Numbered from the stretch's first letter, positions 1 through 8,991 are shown. The stretch is DNA of 64,000 bases from Nostoc piscinale CENA21 (GCF_001298445.1 NZ_CP012036.1:7007525-7071524); one strand, 5' to 3'. A program made the numbers and translations. The notes: generated from the sequence alone by a model not told the origin.

Positions 1-1
1 T

Positions 2-373
2 GGCGGAACCATTACGACTGAGTTAGCAAATTACGACGGGCGTTCTACTTATGGTTCTGCTCCCAAGGGTGAATATCGAGAACAAACAACCGATATCGGG
101 AAATTTCCTGCTAACCCCTTTGGTTTATTCGATATGTATGGTAATGTATGGGAATGGTGTCAAGATGAGTGGCACGAAAAATATAATAATGCGCCGACTG
201 ATGGCAGTGCATGGCTGATTGATAATGATAATCAATATCGTCTGCTGCGTGGTGGTTCGTGGTGCAGCAATCCCAGGATTTGCCGTTCGGCGAATCGCCT
301 CAGGAATGTGCGTGACCGCAGGTTCAACAACGTGGGTTTTCGGGTTGTTGTTGTGCGGGGCAGGGATTCTTAG
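2..373 (+). CDS. Formylglycine-generating enzyme/sulfatase-modifying factor family protein (C-terminal part)
   Basis: The open frame runs in from the left edge, so the N-terminus lies outside the window; about 123 residues are visible. They show the typical end of the FGE-sulfatase (SUMF1) fold: a segment reading GLFDMYGNVWEWCQDEW, then LLRGGSWCSNPRICRSANR and a final NVGFRVV. In cyanobacteria such domains often sit at the C-terminus of larger proteins, fused to kinase, caspase-like or TIR domains, so oxidation of a sulfatase cysteine should not be assumed. The GGSW and GFR motifs make the family secure; partners and role cannot be read from this end. Confidence 0.9.
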   Translation, partial: GGTITTELANYDGRSTYGSAPKGEYREQTTDIGKFPANPFGLFDMYGNVWEWCQDEWHEKYNNAPTDGSAWLIDNDNQYRLLRGGSWCSNPRICRSANRLRNVRDRRFNNVGFRVVVVRGRDS

Positions 374-492
374 CACTTTACTCTCTTACCCTTTTGCCCT
401 TTACACTTTTTTCTTTACCCTTCTCCCGCGCGAAGCGCGATAAATTTTTTTAGATTTGTTGTATCTTGATGAGTGATTTACCCATAATACAG

Positions 493-585
493 CAATCTCT
501 CGTAGGTTGGGTGAAACGAAGTTGAACCCAACAAATGATATAAAAAAATCAAAAATTTCTCAACTACAAAAATTTAAATTCACAT
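493..585 (+). repeat. Dispersed intergenic repeat, copy 1
   Basis: About 93 bp beginning around CAATCTCTCGTAGGTTGGGT and ending in an AATTTAAATT tract. It recurs in the same orientation at 1194-1286 with only a few differences. The two copies bracket the DUF559 gene as long direct repeats. The GTAGGTTGGGT...AACCCAAC core is a partial inverted repeat. Confidence 0.85.
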
Positions 586-619
586 ATAGCAACACCATCA
601 AAAACCACATAACAATTAG

Positions 620-660
620 CCCCCTCCTCGCCTGCGGGGAGGGGGTTGGGGGTGGGGTTC
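620..660. repeat. GC-rich inverted repeat, left arm
   Basis: A 41-bp GC-rich block (CCCCCTCCTCGCCTGCGGGG, then G-rich). It is the reverse complement of 1027-1068 apart from one base of length. It overlaps the last bases of the DUF559 gene, so the stop codon at 659-661 lies at the repeat edge. Its composition is strikingly different from the AT-rich surroundings. Confidence 0.9.
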
Positions 661-1117
661 ATCTCTGCAAACAAGCCGCAATATCCTCTAACACCCCCTC
701 TATCCTCTCCATCACATCCTCATTTCTAAATCGCACAACCTGTAACCCTAAACTCTCCAAAAACTCTTGACGTATCGCATCTTCTACTTGGGTGTAATCG
801 TGAATTTCGCCATCCACTTCTACCACTAACTGCGCTTCACTACAGTAAAAATCGACGATAAAACGGTCAATTGTTTGCTGGCGGCGAAACTTGAACCCCA
901 ACAGTTGCTTGTGTCTCAATTTCTCCCAAAGTCGCTTTTCTGCTGGAGTTGGTTCACACCGCATTTGTCGCGCCAAGATTTTAAGTTTTTCCCAAAGTTG
1001 AGGTGTGGTTTGCCAAACTTGACCCGGAACCCCACCCCCTAACCCCCTCCCCGCAGGCGAGGAGGGGGAATTAGAGTTTTTGAGAGGCTTTGGCTTGGAG
1101 TTTTGATATTGGGTCAT
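659..1117 (-). CDS. DUF559 (Vsr-like) endonuclease-domain protein
   Basis: The 152-residue product carries the DUF559 fold, related to very-short-patch-repair endonucleases. Residues 45-75 contain MRCEPTPAEKRLWEKLR and FKFRRQQ; then comes the nuclease-like core IVDFYCSEAQLVVEVDGEIH and a C-terminal VVRFRNEDV. These are the hallmarks of the family, whose members are small, mobile and mostly uncharacterised. The N-terminus is odd: residues 18-33 (SPSSPAGRGLGGGVPG) are translated from the right arm of a GC-rich inverted repeat, so the repeat appears to have supplied the 5' coding end. A native start may lie at the later Met in ARQMRCEPT. Direct repeats lie outside both ends, suggesting a small mobile unit. 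Confidence 0.8.
   Translation of the reverse strand: MTQYQNSKPKPLKNSNSPSSPAGRGLGGGVPGQVWQTTPQLWEKLKILARQMRCEPTPAEKRLWEKLRHKQLLGFKFRRQQTIDRFIVDFYCSEAQLVVEVDGEIHDYTQVEDAIRQEFLESLGLQVVRFRNEDVMERIEGVLEDIAACLQR
1027..1068. repeat. GC-rich inverted repeat, right arm
   Basis: A 42-bp mirror of 620-660. It lies within the 5' coding part of the DUF559 gene and is translated as a Ser/Pro/Gly-rich stretch. Together the arms could form a long stem enclosing most of the gene. Confidence 0.9.
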
Positions 1118-1193
1118 TTGCGCTGTTGGCTTATGAATATTTCATCTATTATTCCCCGTGCGATCACATTCCCAAAATCAAGTTACCACAGTG

Positions 1194-1286
1194 GCAATCT
1201 CTTGTAGGTTGGGTGAAACGAAGTGGAACCCAACAAATGATATGAAAAATCAAAATTCTTCAACTACAGAAATTTAAATTTACATA
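1194..1286 (+). repeat. Dispersed intergenic repeat, copy 2
   Basis: Second direct copy of the 493-585 repeat, with the TGTAGGTTGGGTGAAACGAA core followed by AACCCAACAAATGATAT. A shorter inverted match to the same core lies at 1361-1393. Confidence 0.85.
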
Positions 1287-1360
1287 GTAATTAGTTATAA
1301 AATCCATCAACATGGTTTGGGTTGAGGCACCAAATCCAACATGAGTTTATTAGATAAAGA

Positions 1361-1393
1361 GTTGGGTTCCGCTATCGCTCCACCCAACCTACA
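1361..1393 (-). repeat. Dispersed intergenic repeat, copy 3 (short, inverted)
   Basis: Reads GTTGGGTTCC...CCACCCAACCTACA, the reverse complement of the core of the repeats at 493 and 1194, without their AT-rich tail. It follows directly after copy 2, so the two could pair in a transcript. Confidence 0.65.
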
Positions 1394-1417
1394 AATATTA
1401 CTAGAAATTCCATCCTG

Positions 1418-1743
1418 TCATTGCATAGCCATTTTTTCAGTCTTTAATTTACGTAGCCTGTCAACAACTGGATTAGGGTTGCGGCTTTGTTCTTCCCTCA
1501 TGCGATCGCCCCACTCTAGCCAATCTTTCAAATAAGCATCTACAGCTTGTTGATTGTGTAAGTAGTAGAGAATATAGTAGCATAAACCTGCTCTAAAGTA
1601 AGTGAAGTATAGGTTTTAGCAATCTCTTCGGGAGTTTTAGCACGGAAAAGGTAGTCAAATAAGATTGTTTCAATTCCTACTCTTGTACCCAGGAGTCTAA
1701 TATCATCAGGCGCAAGAAAGTTAAAGTAGTCTTCAAGCTGCAT
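1418..1743 (-). pseudogene. DUF433 family protein, frameshifted
   Basis: The gene starts at 1743 with MQLEDYFNFLAPDDIRLLGT and keeps the DUF433 core (TRVGIETILFDYLF, TPEEIAKTYTSLTLEQVYATI). Near 1562 the frame breaks and the first frame stops at 1540. In another frame the rest of a DUF433 protein follows: LYYLHNQQAVDAYLKDWLEW, then RMREEQSRNPNPVVDRLRK, ending at 1418. The disruption is two extra bases (or one missing). DUF433 proteins are small winged-helix-like antitoxin-type proteins, often paired with a PIN-like DUF5615 toxin; no such partner is seen next to it. The intact reading would be 107 residues. Confidence 0.75.
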
Positions 1744-2380
1744 AGTTCGCTAAAAATAAGATGTTGATATTATTGACTGATCGTAACATCGAACAAATTT
1801 CAGCGATTCTTGGCCATAAAAGCTGGGCGATCGCAAGTTGAATATTCTGCGCCGTGCAAGCGATCGCCTGATAAGATATATAATTAAGACTGCTTCCAAG
1901 CTTTTTGTGTCCTGTTTAAGACAAGCACTGACGATTATTAATGACTGTAACGGTCATTACCCCATTGCCGCTTCACCTTTTGATAATATTATCAACACTG
2001 TGACTTGTATTACCCTCTTAACGAAAGCGACCCGTTGGCAAGACTAAAGCCACAGATGCTAACTGCTCAGAAACTAGCAAAATTATTTACAAAATATGAA
2101 AACAGTAGATTGCCGCTAGGGTTGGGTAACAGCATCTTTTTTCGGGAGTTGGTGTTCCAATGGACTTGACTTGACTAATACATTTACAAATTCATATCCG
2201 CGAGAGACTTGTATTGGTATAAGCATTTTCGTTAAGCTGGCAACCAAAGATGCAAAATAAGGTCTGAATTGCTTATAAGCGTAATTTTGGCTACGTAGTC
2301 ATTAAGCACTTGTTTTGACAAATGACTAATGACAAAGGACAAATGACTTTTCGACCCATACCCACTTGAATAAGATAAAA
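1744..2380. other. Intergenic region without a supported gene
   Basis: No ORF here has recognisable similarity. The stretch holds HIP1-like sites near 1829 and 1860 and, at 2318-2347, repeats of the TGACTAATGACAAAGGAC type, which are scattered between genes in Nostoc-like genomes and recur here at 57147-57181. The accD promoter probably lies in its right part. Confidence 0.5.
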
Positions 2381-3331
2381 ATGGCAAACAACGAAGAATC
2401 ACGCGGTTTAAAGTCTCTGTTTGATTGGTTTGCAAATCGAAGAAAATCAGGCTCTACCAACCTGGAACGGCAAGAACGGGAAATTGCTGACGGGCTATGG
2501 CATAAATGTTCTCAGTGTGGTGTTTTAACCTATACAAAAGATTTGAGAGCTAATCAAATGGTCTGCGTCGAATGTGGACATCATAATCGGGTAGACAGCG
2601 ATGAACGCATCCGCCAATTGATAGATAACAATACTTGGCAACCGATAAATGAGCATTTGCGCCCGACCGACCCCTTACAATTCCGCGATCGCAAACCTTA
2701 TAGCGATCGCCTCCGGGAAATGGAAACCAAACTCGGTCTTGTAGATGCAGTCAAAACCGGTTTGGGACAAATCGACGGAATGCCTGTAGCCTTGGGCGTG
2801 ATGGATTTCCGGTTTATGGGTGGCAGTATGGGTTCCGTGGTTGGGGAAAAAATCACCCGCTTAATTGAACAAGCCACCGGACGACGTTACCCTGTAGTTA
2901 TTGTCTGCACCTCTGGCGGTGCGAGAATGCAGGAAGGTATGCTTTCCCTTATGCAGATGGCGAAAATCTCCGCAGCTTTAGACCGCCATCGTGAAGCTAG
3001 ATTATTGTACATTCCCGTATTAACTAACCCGACCACAGGCGGCGTAACCGCTAGTTTTGCCATGTTAGGCGACATTATTTTGGCAGAACCCAAATCTACA
3101 ATCGGTTTCGCTGGTCGGCGTGTGATTGAACAAACCCTCCGCGAAAAATTACCAGAAGATTTTCAATCTGCGGAAGATTTACTCAAGCATGGCTTTGTAG
3201 ACGAGATTGTGCCTCGTACTCAGTTAAAGAAAACCTTAGCACAGCTAATTGCTTTACACCAACCAGTTACAACAGCCCCTTCGATGATGCTGTGGGAGTC
3301 GATGACGTTGAGTTCTACAGCAGTTGAGTAA
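2381..3331 (+). CDS. accD: Acetyl-CoA carboxylase carboxyltransferase subunit beta
   Basis: AccD forms the carboxyltransferase with AccA and moves the carboxyl group from biotin to acetyl-CoA, giving malonyl-CoA for fatty acid synthesis in the cytoplasm. The 316-residue product starts MANNEESRGLKSLFDWF; an upstream Met at 2366 is less likely because MANNEE is the usual cyanobacterial start. A four-cysteine zinc finger (CSQC...CVECG) lies near residues 45-70, followed by the crotonase-like core with FRFMGGSMGSVVGEK, CTSGGARMQEG and NPTTGGVTASFAMLGD. It stands alone; accC, coding for the biotin carboxylase, lies at 51009 in this window. A heptamer-repeat tract follows the stop. Confidence 0.97.
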   Translation: MANNEESRGLKSLFDWFANRRKSGSTNLERQEREIADGLWHKCSQCGVLTYTKDLRANQMVCVECGHHNRVDSDERIRQLIDNNTWQPINEHLRPTDPLQFRDRKPYSDRLREMETKLGLVDAVKTGLGQIDGMPVALGVMDFRFMGGSMGSVVGEKITRLIEQATGRRYPVVIVCTSGGARMQEGMLSLMQMAKISAALDRHREARLLYIPVLTNPTTGGVTASFAMLGDIILAEPKSTIGFAGRRVIEQTLREKLPEDFQSAEDLLKHGFVDEIVPRTQLKKTLAQLIALHQPVTTAPSMMLWESMTLSSTAVE

Positions 3332-3402
3332 AAGTAAAAAGGTAAAAGTAAAAAGGTAAAAAATAGATTGATTTTGCCTTTTAACTTTTGCCTTTTGCCT
3401 TC
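3332..3402. repeat. AAAGGTAAAAGT-type tandem repeats forming an inverted pair
   Basis: On the left, short units of the type AAAGTAAAAAGGTAAAAG; on the right, their complement CTTTTGCCTTTTGCC. The block can fold into an imperfect hairpin between the convergent accD and MFS genes. Similar blocks lie at 13236-13406 and 37321-37435. It may act as a two-way terminator, but that is inference. Confidence 0.7.
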
Positions 3403-4791
3403 TTACTTTCCTGGTTCTTGCACAAAAAACAGTGGTACAAGTGCGGCTAGGCGCAACAAGCCAGAGAGGGCGAATAAGCCAAGTAAACCACCCCAAACGG
3501 CAAATTGGGCGATAAAACTGCCGATGGTTGTGCCTAAAGCACCACTAGCCCCAGCAACAGCCGCCGCGATCGCAAAATAAATTGACTGATTTTTCATGGG
3601 TGCGATCGCTAATTGCAAGTTGTTATTACACAAGTCAATGGCTGCCCAAGTTACACCAGCCAAAATATGTAAAAGTGGCAACCACAGCCAAATATCAAGT
3701 TGACTGGCATCAATTCCCAACCACAAAATTGGTGTCAGTCCTACCAAAATTCCTACAAAAATTAAGATGGGCAAATTTCCTACCCTGTCTGCTAATTTGC
3801 CCCACCAAATCATCATTAATAAATTTGCACCTGCTTGCAAACTGCCGTAAAGCGTCACCCAGCTAACATCTATATTCAAAGTATCTAACATATAAAGGTT
3901 AAAGAAAGGTGCGCTCAAATGAACAGCAAACATCCATAAACTGATATAAATCAGCAATATTAAAAAATTATAATTTTTCCAAATACTAACAGCAGGTAAA
4001 GGAACCAATTCATCTGTTGTGTTGTTTGTAGAGGTAGAAGCTAAAGAATTCTGTAATTGAGGATTGATATCTACCTTGAAATATTGACAGCCAATGCTGA
4101 TAATGCCAAAAACAACCCCAATTAATAGTACTACTCCATAGCCTTGAATATTTCCACCATACCAATGGGAGACAATTAAACCAGCCAAAGGCATACAAAT
4201 TAAATTAGTTAAGCTGATTGCACTGTTGCGAATCCCGAAATACCTACCGCGCAATCTGCGGGGAACAAGCATCGCTAACCAACTCATCCAAGATGCACAA
4301 CCCAAACCGCCTAAAAGATGAGTGGCTAAAACAATCAACAGTGTCATCACAACTAAATGTTGAGAACTGATACCGCCCCAACTAAAAATAGCAATAGCGA
4401 TCGCTAAAATTAACCACAATAATCGAGATGTTCCGTATATCCCCAGCGCATAGCGAAAACGGCTAGTAGTACGTTCTGATAAATAAGCACCCAAAGGCTG
4501 AATTAGATTCACCAGCATGGGTATAGAAGATAACAATCCAAACACCACCGGACTAGCATCTAGTTCCACAAGGAAATTGCTAAGTAAAATACCGCCTGTA
4601 GTGATTCCAAAAACCGTTGCTAAAACAGCATCCACCGTAGAGGCGCGTAAACTAGTCCGAATAGCATCCTTGGGAATACGGAAAATCGGTTTGGGAGTAG
4701 GAACCAGTGTGGTTGGCGGTGTGACAATCTGGGGTATTTCCAGAGTTTCCAGAGTCAGAGAAGCAGCAGTTTCAATCTGAACAGAATCCAT
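3403..4791 (-). CDS. Major facilitator superfamily transporter
   Basis: The 462-residue protein has a soluble N-terminal tail of about 50 residues and then about 12 hydrophobic segments, starting with ATVFGITTGGILLSNFLVEL and a second SSIPMLVNLIQPLGAYLSER. The loop RRLRGRYFGIRNS resembles the conserved MFS loop between helices 2-3 or 4-5. It belongs to a cyanobacterial MFS group without a known substrate. It is divergent from the sugar-binding protein gene at 4981, with 189 bp between them, and convergent with accD. Drug efflux or solute export are possible, but nothing in the sequence decides. Confidence 0.85.
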   Translation of the reverse strand: MDSVQIETAASLTLETLEIPQIVTPPTTLVPTPKPIFRIPKDAIRTSLRASTVDAVLATVFGITTGGILLSNFLVELDASPVVFGLLSSIPMLVNLIQPLGAYLSERTTSRFRYALGIYGTSRLLWLILAIAIAIFSWGGISSQHLVVMTLLIVLATHLLGGLGCASWMSWLAMLVPRRLRGRYFGIRNSAISLTNLICMPLAGLIVSHWYGGNIQGYGVVLLIGVVFGIISIGCQYFKVDINPQLQNSLASTSTNNTTDELVPLPAVSIWKNYNFLILLIYISLWMFAVHLSAPFFNLYMLDTLNIDVSWVTLYGSLQAGANLLMMIWWGKLADRVGNLPILIFVGILVGLTPILWLGIDASQLDIWLWLPLLHILAGVTWAAIDLCNNNLQLAIAPMKNQSIYFAIAAAVAGASGALGTTIGSFIAQFAVWGGLLGLFALSGLLRLAALVPLFFVQEPGK

Positions 4792-4980
4792 AGTTATTGT
4801 TTGTAACGCACCTCAGCGAAGTGTCAGTGACATATTGAGGAATAGAAACTTCCTCATTAAGTTTGGTTATAATTTTCAGTTATTTTATCTTGCTTATTCT
4901 CAACAAAAATTCAAATTTATTAAACATCTGTCTTGAGCTACAGACGATATAAGTGAAGTGAAAACTACTGTCATCCATCT

Positions 4981-6228
4981 GTGAAAAGAATCAATTTGTG
5001 GAAATTTTTGGGTGTAGTTATAGCGATCGCGATCGCTTTTATTGGTTATCACAGGCTACCACTAGCAACAACCAACTTAGTCACCGTTAAACTGAGTGGC
5101 TGGGCTGGTTCCCAAGTTGAGCAAAAGCTATTAAGACAAGTCCTACAAGACTTTGAAGCCCAGCATCCCAACATCAAGGTTAAATACGAAGTAATCTCCG
5201 ACCAATATATGGATGTTATCAAAACCCGTTTGATTGGAGACGCGGCTCCTGATGTATTTTATCTTGATGCACTGGAAGCACCTTTTTTGATGAGTCAAAA
5301 TGTTTTGGAACCTTTAGATAATTATATTCAACCAGCATTTAATATAGAAGACTTTGAAGTTACCCTGTTAAATAGTTTTAAATATCAAAACCATATTTAT
5401 GGGCTTCCTAAAGACTATTCTACATTAGCTCTTTTTTATAACACAAAATCTTTTACTGTAGTAGGTTTAAATACTCCTCCAACTACTTGGTCAGAACTGC
5501 GTTCTTATTCCCAAAAATTAACAAGCAAGCTCAACAAATATGGTTTTGGTGAATTGCCTGAGTTAGCTCGTCAAGCATATAAAATTAAAGCCTTTGATGG
5601 ACAAGTTATTGATGAGAGCGGTTACGCTACTTTTGCCAGTGAACAGAGCTTACAAGGGTTACAATTAGTTATCGACCAGTATCAAAAAGATAAATCATCT
5701 GCCCAAAAATCTGATGTTGGAACAAACTCAGGTAGCGAAATGTTTGGACAGGGTAAAGTAGCGATGGTGATTGAAGGTAACTGGGCAATTCCTTATCTGC
5801 AAGAAACCTTTCCTCAACTAGAATTTGCCACAGCAGAATTACCCACCATTAACAATCAAAAAGGCACAATGGTATTTACTGTCGCTTATGTCATGAACAA
5901 GCAATCTCAGCATAAAGCGGCCGCTTGGGAGTTAATTTCTTACCTGACTGGTAAAGCGGGAATGCAAAAATGGACAGCAACAGGATTTGCGCTACCAACC
6001 AGAAAATCGGTAGCACAAAATTTAGGCTACGACAAAGATATTCTCAGAAAACCATTGGTTGCAGGGGTGAATTATGCAACACCTTGGCAAATTGGTAAAT
6101 ATCCCGCAGCAATTATGAATAATTTTGATAATCAGTTTGTCAGTGCTTTATTGGGACAACAATCATTACAGCAAGCAATGTTAAAGGCGCAAACCGCAGC
6201 TAATCAGCAAATTAAACTGATGGAATAG
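4981..6228 (+). CDS. ABC transporter extracellular solute-binding protein (family 1, sugar type)
   Basis: The 415-residue protein starts with GTG and has an N-terminal signal-anchor segment (residues 7-25) without a lipobox cysteine. The rest has the family 1 binding-protein pattern: VKLSGWAGSQVEQKLLRQVL, GDAAPDVFYLDALEAP, YGLPKDYSTLALFYNTK and a late GNWAIPYLQE. Such proteins bind mono- or oligosaccharides in the periplasm and hand them to MalF/MalG-like permeases, which here are the genes at 8992 and 9974. A large gene of opposite orientation lies between them. No ATP-binding subunit gene is found nearby, so a shared MalK/MsmX-type ATPase elsewhere is likely (inference). Confidence 0.9.
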   Translation: MKRINLWKFLGVVIAIAIAFIGYHRLPLATTNLVTVKLSGWAGSQVEQKLLRQVLQDFEAQHPNIKVKYEVISDQYMDVIKTRLIGDAAPDVFYLDALEAPFLMSQNVLEPLDNYIQPAFNIEDFEVTLLNSFKYQNHIYGLPKDYSTLALFYNTKSFTVVGLNTPPTTWSELRSYSQKLTSKLNKYGFGELPELARQAYKIKAFDGQVIDESGYATFASEQSLQGLQLVIDQYQKDKSSAQKSDVGTNSGSEMFGQGKVAMVIEGNWAIPYLQETFPQLEFATAELPTINNQKGTMVFTVAYVMNKQSQHKAAAWELISYLTGKAGMQKWTATGFALPTRKSVAQNLGYDKDILRKPLVAGVNYATPWQIGKYPAAIMNNFDNQFVSALLGQQSLQQAMLKAQTAANQQIKLME

Positions 6229-6233
6229 TCTTA

Positions 6234-6325
6234 GGACTTACGCAAGAACTCTCTAAAACTCTTACAACTTCGTGTCTATGCGTCCTTTGCGGTTCGTTTC
6301 TTCATACTTTTATGTAAGTTCTGAG
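6234..6325. repeat. MITE-like repeat with GGACTTACGCAAG end
   Basis: Begins TTAGGACTTACGCAAG and ends with the imperfect inverse ATGTAAGTTCTGAG, enclosing TCTATGCGTCCTTTGCGG, a segment common between genes in Nostoc-like genomes. Copies of the first end occur at 18236-18250 and 18826-18840. Probably a non-autonomous dispersed repeat. Confidence 0.5.
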
Positions 6326-6342
6326 TCTATAAGATACCCGAC

Positions 6343-6361
6343 TTCTTCAAGAAGTCGATTA
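6343..6361. terminator. Perfect palindrome, possible terminator
   Basis: CGACTTCTTCAAGAAGTCG is a 19-base palindrome between the convergent ends of the solute-binding protein gene and the AAA+ ATPase gene. There is no clear T-run, so the terminator role is inferred from position. Confidence 0.45.
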
Positions 6362-6393
6362 TCTGCATAACATACTTTCCCATAATTTGATAC

Positions 6394-8832
6394 TTAATCA
6401 ATTTCCCATTCTAATCTCAAGGTTTCCAACTTAGGATTTTTGACACTCAATCGCTTACATTCTTCCAAAAATTCTTTCACCTGTTCTTGAGTCAAACTTA
6501 AACCCCCATCTTGAAGATTATGAATAAAAGTAATCACATCTGAAGTTGTCAAATATGAACTGATTTCTTCCAACAAAATAGCATTGTTGACTTCTCGACA
6601 AACTAACTCAATATCAGATGAAGTAAATCGGATGCTTTTTTCTGCTAACATCTCATAATTAACTGATTGCTCTACATTCAGTTGTGATAGATAATGCTTA
6701 AATATTTCGACTCGCTCTGCTTGATTTGGTGGAAAAATGGGAATTTTCCAATCCAATCTACCAGAACGTTTTAAAGCACTATCAATACCATTTAAATAAT
6801 TAGTAGCAGCAATCACAATGACATCGCTATTTTTAACATTATTTAGTTCAATCAATAATTGATTGATAGTTGCTCTTTGGTCAGTATGGGAGTTTTCATC
6901 ATTACGATTGAAACCAATACTATCTAATTCATCGATGAATAATACAGAAGGCGCTTTTTTCTTAGCTTGGACAAAAATATCACGAATGTTTTTCTGGCTT
7001 TGACCTATCCATACACTAATAATATCAGCCGGAGAAAATTTAAAGAAATAGCGACTAGATTCATTAGCAAAAGCATTGGCTAGTAATGTTTTCCCACAAC
7101 CTGGTAATCCATAAAACAAAATTCCACCAATTGCTCCTTTATGCCCTTTAGATTGTAACTTGAGCAGTTTATTTAATTTCTCTTTTTCTTCATTTAGACC
7201 TTTGACTTGGCTAAAGTCAAGCTTGACTTGTTTGGTAACTGGGGTGATTTGTCTTGTGGCTTGTCTTTTAACTTTATATTCAAAAGTTGGATAATCAATG
7301 GTGTCAAACGCCACAGGGACTAATTGATGTTTTTCATAATCTGGTGTCATCACTATAGTTTTAAAGTTAGCACCATAGTATTCTGATAGTTTATACTCTA
7401 AAATCTCTTTGGTTTTTTTGAGTTGATAGTAATTGCGAGCAATTTCAAATCCAGGTACTACTAACCAAACACTTTCTAAATTGTTTGGCCATACCTGAGA
7501 TTTCCGCAATATTCTCTTAATCATATCAAAAAAGAGATTATTGTCAGAAAATTCGTTATATTTGAGAGTTTCTATTTCTACAACAATTTTATTTTTAATA
7601 TATACTTCTACTTTTTCAGTTTGATATTCTTGATATTCGTCTTCATCATCATCGCTATTATCTTCATCTTGAGAAGTTAATTCAATTTCACAGCCAATGT
7701 GCGATAATTCATATCCAAGACTTTCTAATGTTTTGATAGCAAAATATTTCAAATAGATGTATTCAGTGCTTTCCTGTTGCCACTTTAGATGATAAAGATG
7801 TTCAGGCTTCATCTTGAGTAACAACTGTGATTCAGTCTGAATTTGAGCTTTTTGCAGTTCTAAGAAATAATTAAGGAGAGATACATCATCTTCATCTGTT
7901 TGATAATAAGGCAGTTCTAATAATAACCGGAAATGAGCTAAAATCTCTTCTTTTTGTTCAATAGCAGTTTCATGAGAATATTTACATCTGAGGGTAAAAG
8001 TAAAGGGAATTTTACTCGCAACTGTATCGACTAAATGCCCTAAACTATCTTCTTTTTGTTGTGCTTGAATTTCTAATACTGATGGACAGTGAAATAAAAT
8101 AAATGATTGTGTAGAGTTATATTTGTTTAACGATAAAGATATAGATTCAAACTGCTCATCAAATTTTTCCGAATCTAGTAATTCTAAGCCAGTGCCACCT
8201 AAGAGAACACTTGTCATGGTTGAACGATAAAAGTGAAATATATTAGCGCCTTTAATCGAGTTTTCTTTCTCGTTTTCACAATCATCATCGGAGTCAATAA
8301 TACTAGTCGTAAACTGGCGCACTGAAGAACTGGCAACTTCAGATGAACCTTGATATTGAAACTTTCTAATCAGTTCATAATTGAAAATTTTGACAACAAT
8401 ATCAGAAAAGAAATCGACATCTTGAGGAATTAGAAAAATCCCCATTGGTTGATTAGAATCTAAACAAGCTTGAAAGCGTTCATATTCTTGCTCAGATCCA
8501 AAGTCAAATAAATAATAAAAGAAATCATGTTTGACTTGAATTGTTTCTTTCAGCTTTTGCGAAATTGCTGCTGAATTGAAGATTTCATCAGTAAGTTCTA
8601 CACCTTTAAGGGCAATATCTATTTTGGTATCTAAAGGGATATATAAATCAAAACCTGGCTCGGCATATAATCCTAAATTCTCAAGAGTAGCATTAAAATC
8701 ATCAATAAATGCTTGACTTCTGCGTTGATAGCCAAACTGTTCCATGATGGTTTTAACTCGTAAGCTTTTTTTGGTTTTACCCGTTCTTTGCAGTTCGTTT
8801 TTAATCGAGTTTAAGTAGGCTGTATATGACAT
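6394..8832 (-). CDS. AAA+ ATPase with a long uncharacterised N-terminal region
   Basis: About 812 residues. The start at 8832 is chosen because an AGGAG ribosome-binding site precedes it by the right distance; the TTG at 8847 overlaps that site. The C-terminal third, from about residue 525, is a CDC48/FtsH-type AAA+ module: GLPGCGKT (Walker A), VLFIDELDS (Walker B), SGRLDWKIPIFPP and a C-terminal helical lid. There is no HExxH protease motif. The first 80 residues look like a helix-turn-helix segment (VKTIMEQFGYQRRSQAF). The middle holds an acidic run and a KVEVYIKNKIVVEIETLK strand pair that could belong to a nuclease-like fold, which is speculation. It is AT-rich and separates the genes of the sugar ABC importer, so it was probably inserted there. 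Function unknown. Confidence 0.8.
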   Translation of the reverse strand: MSYTAYLNSIKNELQRTGKTKKSLRVKTIMEQFGYQRRSQAFIDDFNATLENLGLYAEPGFDLYIPLDTKIDIALKGVELTDEIFNSAAISQKLKETIQVKHDFFYYLFDFGSEQEYERFQACLDSNQPMGIFLIPQDVDFFSDIVVKIFNYELIRKFQYQGSSEVASSSVRQFTTSIIDSDDDCENEKENSIKGANIFHFYRSTMTSVLLGGTGLELLDSEKFDEQFESISLSLNKYNSTQSFILFHCPSVLEIQAQQKEDSLGHLVDTVASKIPFTFTLRCKYSHETAIEQKEEILAHFRLLLELPYYQTDEDDVSLLNYFLELQKAQIQTESQLLLKMKPEHLYHLKWQQESTEYIYLKYFAIKTLESLGYELSHIGCEIELTSQDEDNSDDDEDEYQEYQTEKVEVYIKNKIVVEIETLKYNEFSDNNLFFDMIKRILRKSQVWPNNLESVWLVVPGFEIARNYYQLKKTKEILEYKLSEYYGANFKTIVMTPDYEKHQLVPVAFDTIDYPTFEYKVKRQATRQITPVTKQVKLDFSQVKGLNEEKEKLNKLLKLQSKGHKGAIGGILFYGLPGCGKTLLANAFANESSRYFFKFSPADIISVWIGQSQKNIRDIFVQAKKKAPSVLFIDELDSIGFNRNDENSHTDQRATINQLLIELNNVKNSDVIVIAATNYLNGIDSALKRSGRLDWKIPIFPPNQAERVEIFKHYLSQLNVEQSVNYEMLAEKSIRFTSSDIELVCREVNNAILLEEISSYLTTSDVITFIHNLQDGGLSLTQEQVKEFLEECKRLSVKNPKLETLRLEWEID

Positions 8833-8991
8833 TCTGTCTCCTGACAATCACCAAATATATTGTTCCCAAAATGGGATATACAGTAACTTTCGCCATCATT
8901 TCTGAACATATTTCATCAAACGCTACCATAAATAATCATGTACCAGCCATCGCTACAACAAGGTTGTACATAACTAAGCGGAGGTGAAATT

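Noticed and set aside
1838..2047. ORF of 69 codons
   Set aside because: No recognisable similarity or ribosome-binding site, and the region is rich in dispersed repeats.
3332..3402. CRISPR-like short repeats here and at the other heptamer tracts
   Set aside because: Units are only 7-12 bases, directly adjacent and without unique spacers; no cas gene is present.
8832..8847. TTG start of the AAA+ ATPase at 8847
   Set aside because: The stretch contains the AGGAG ribosome-binding site for the ATG at 8832, which is the better start.
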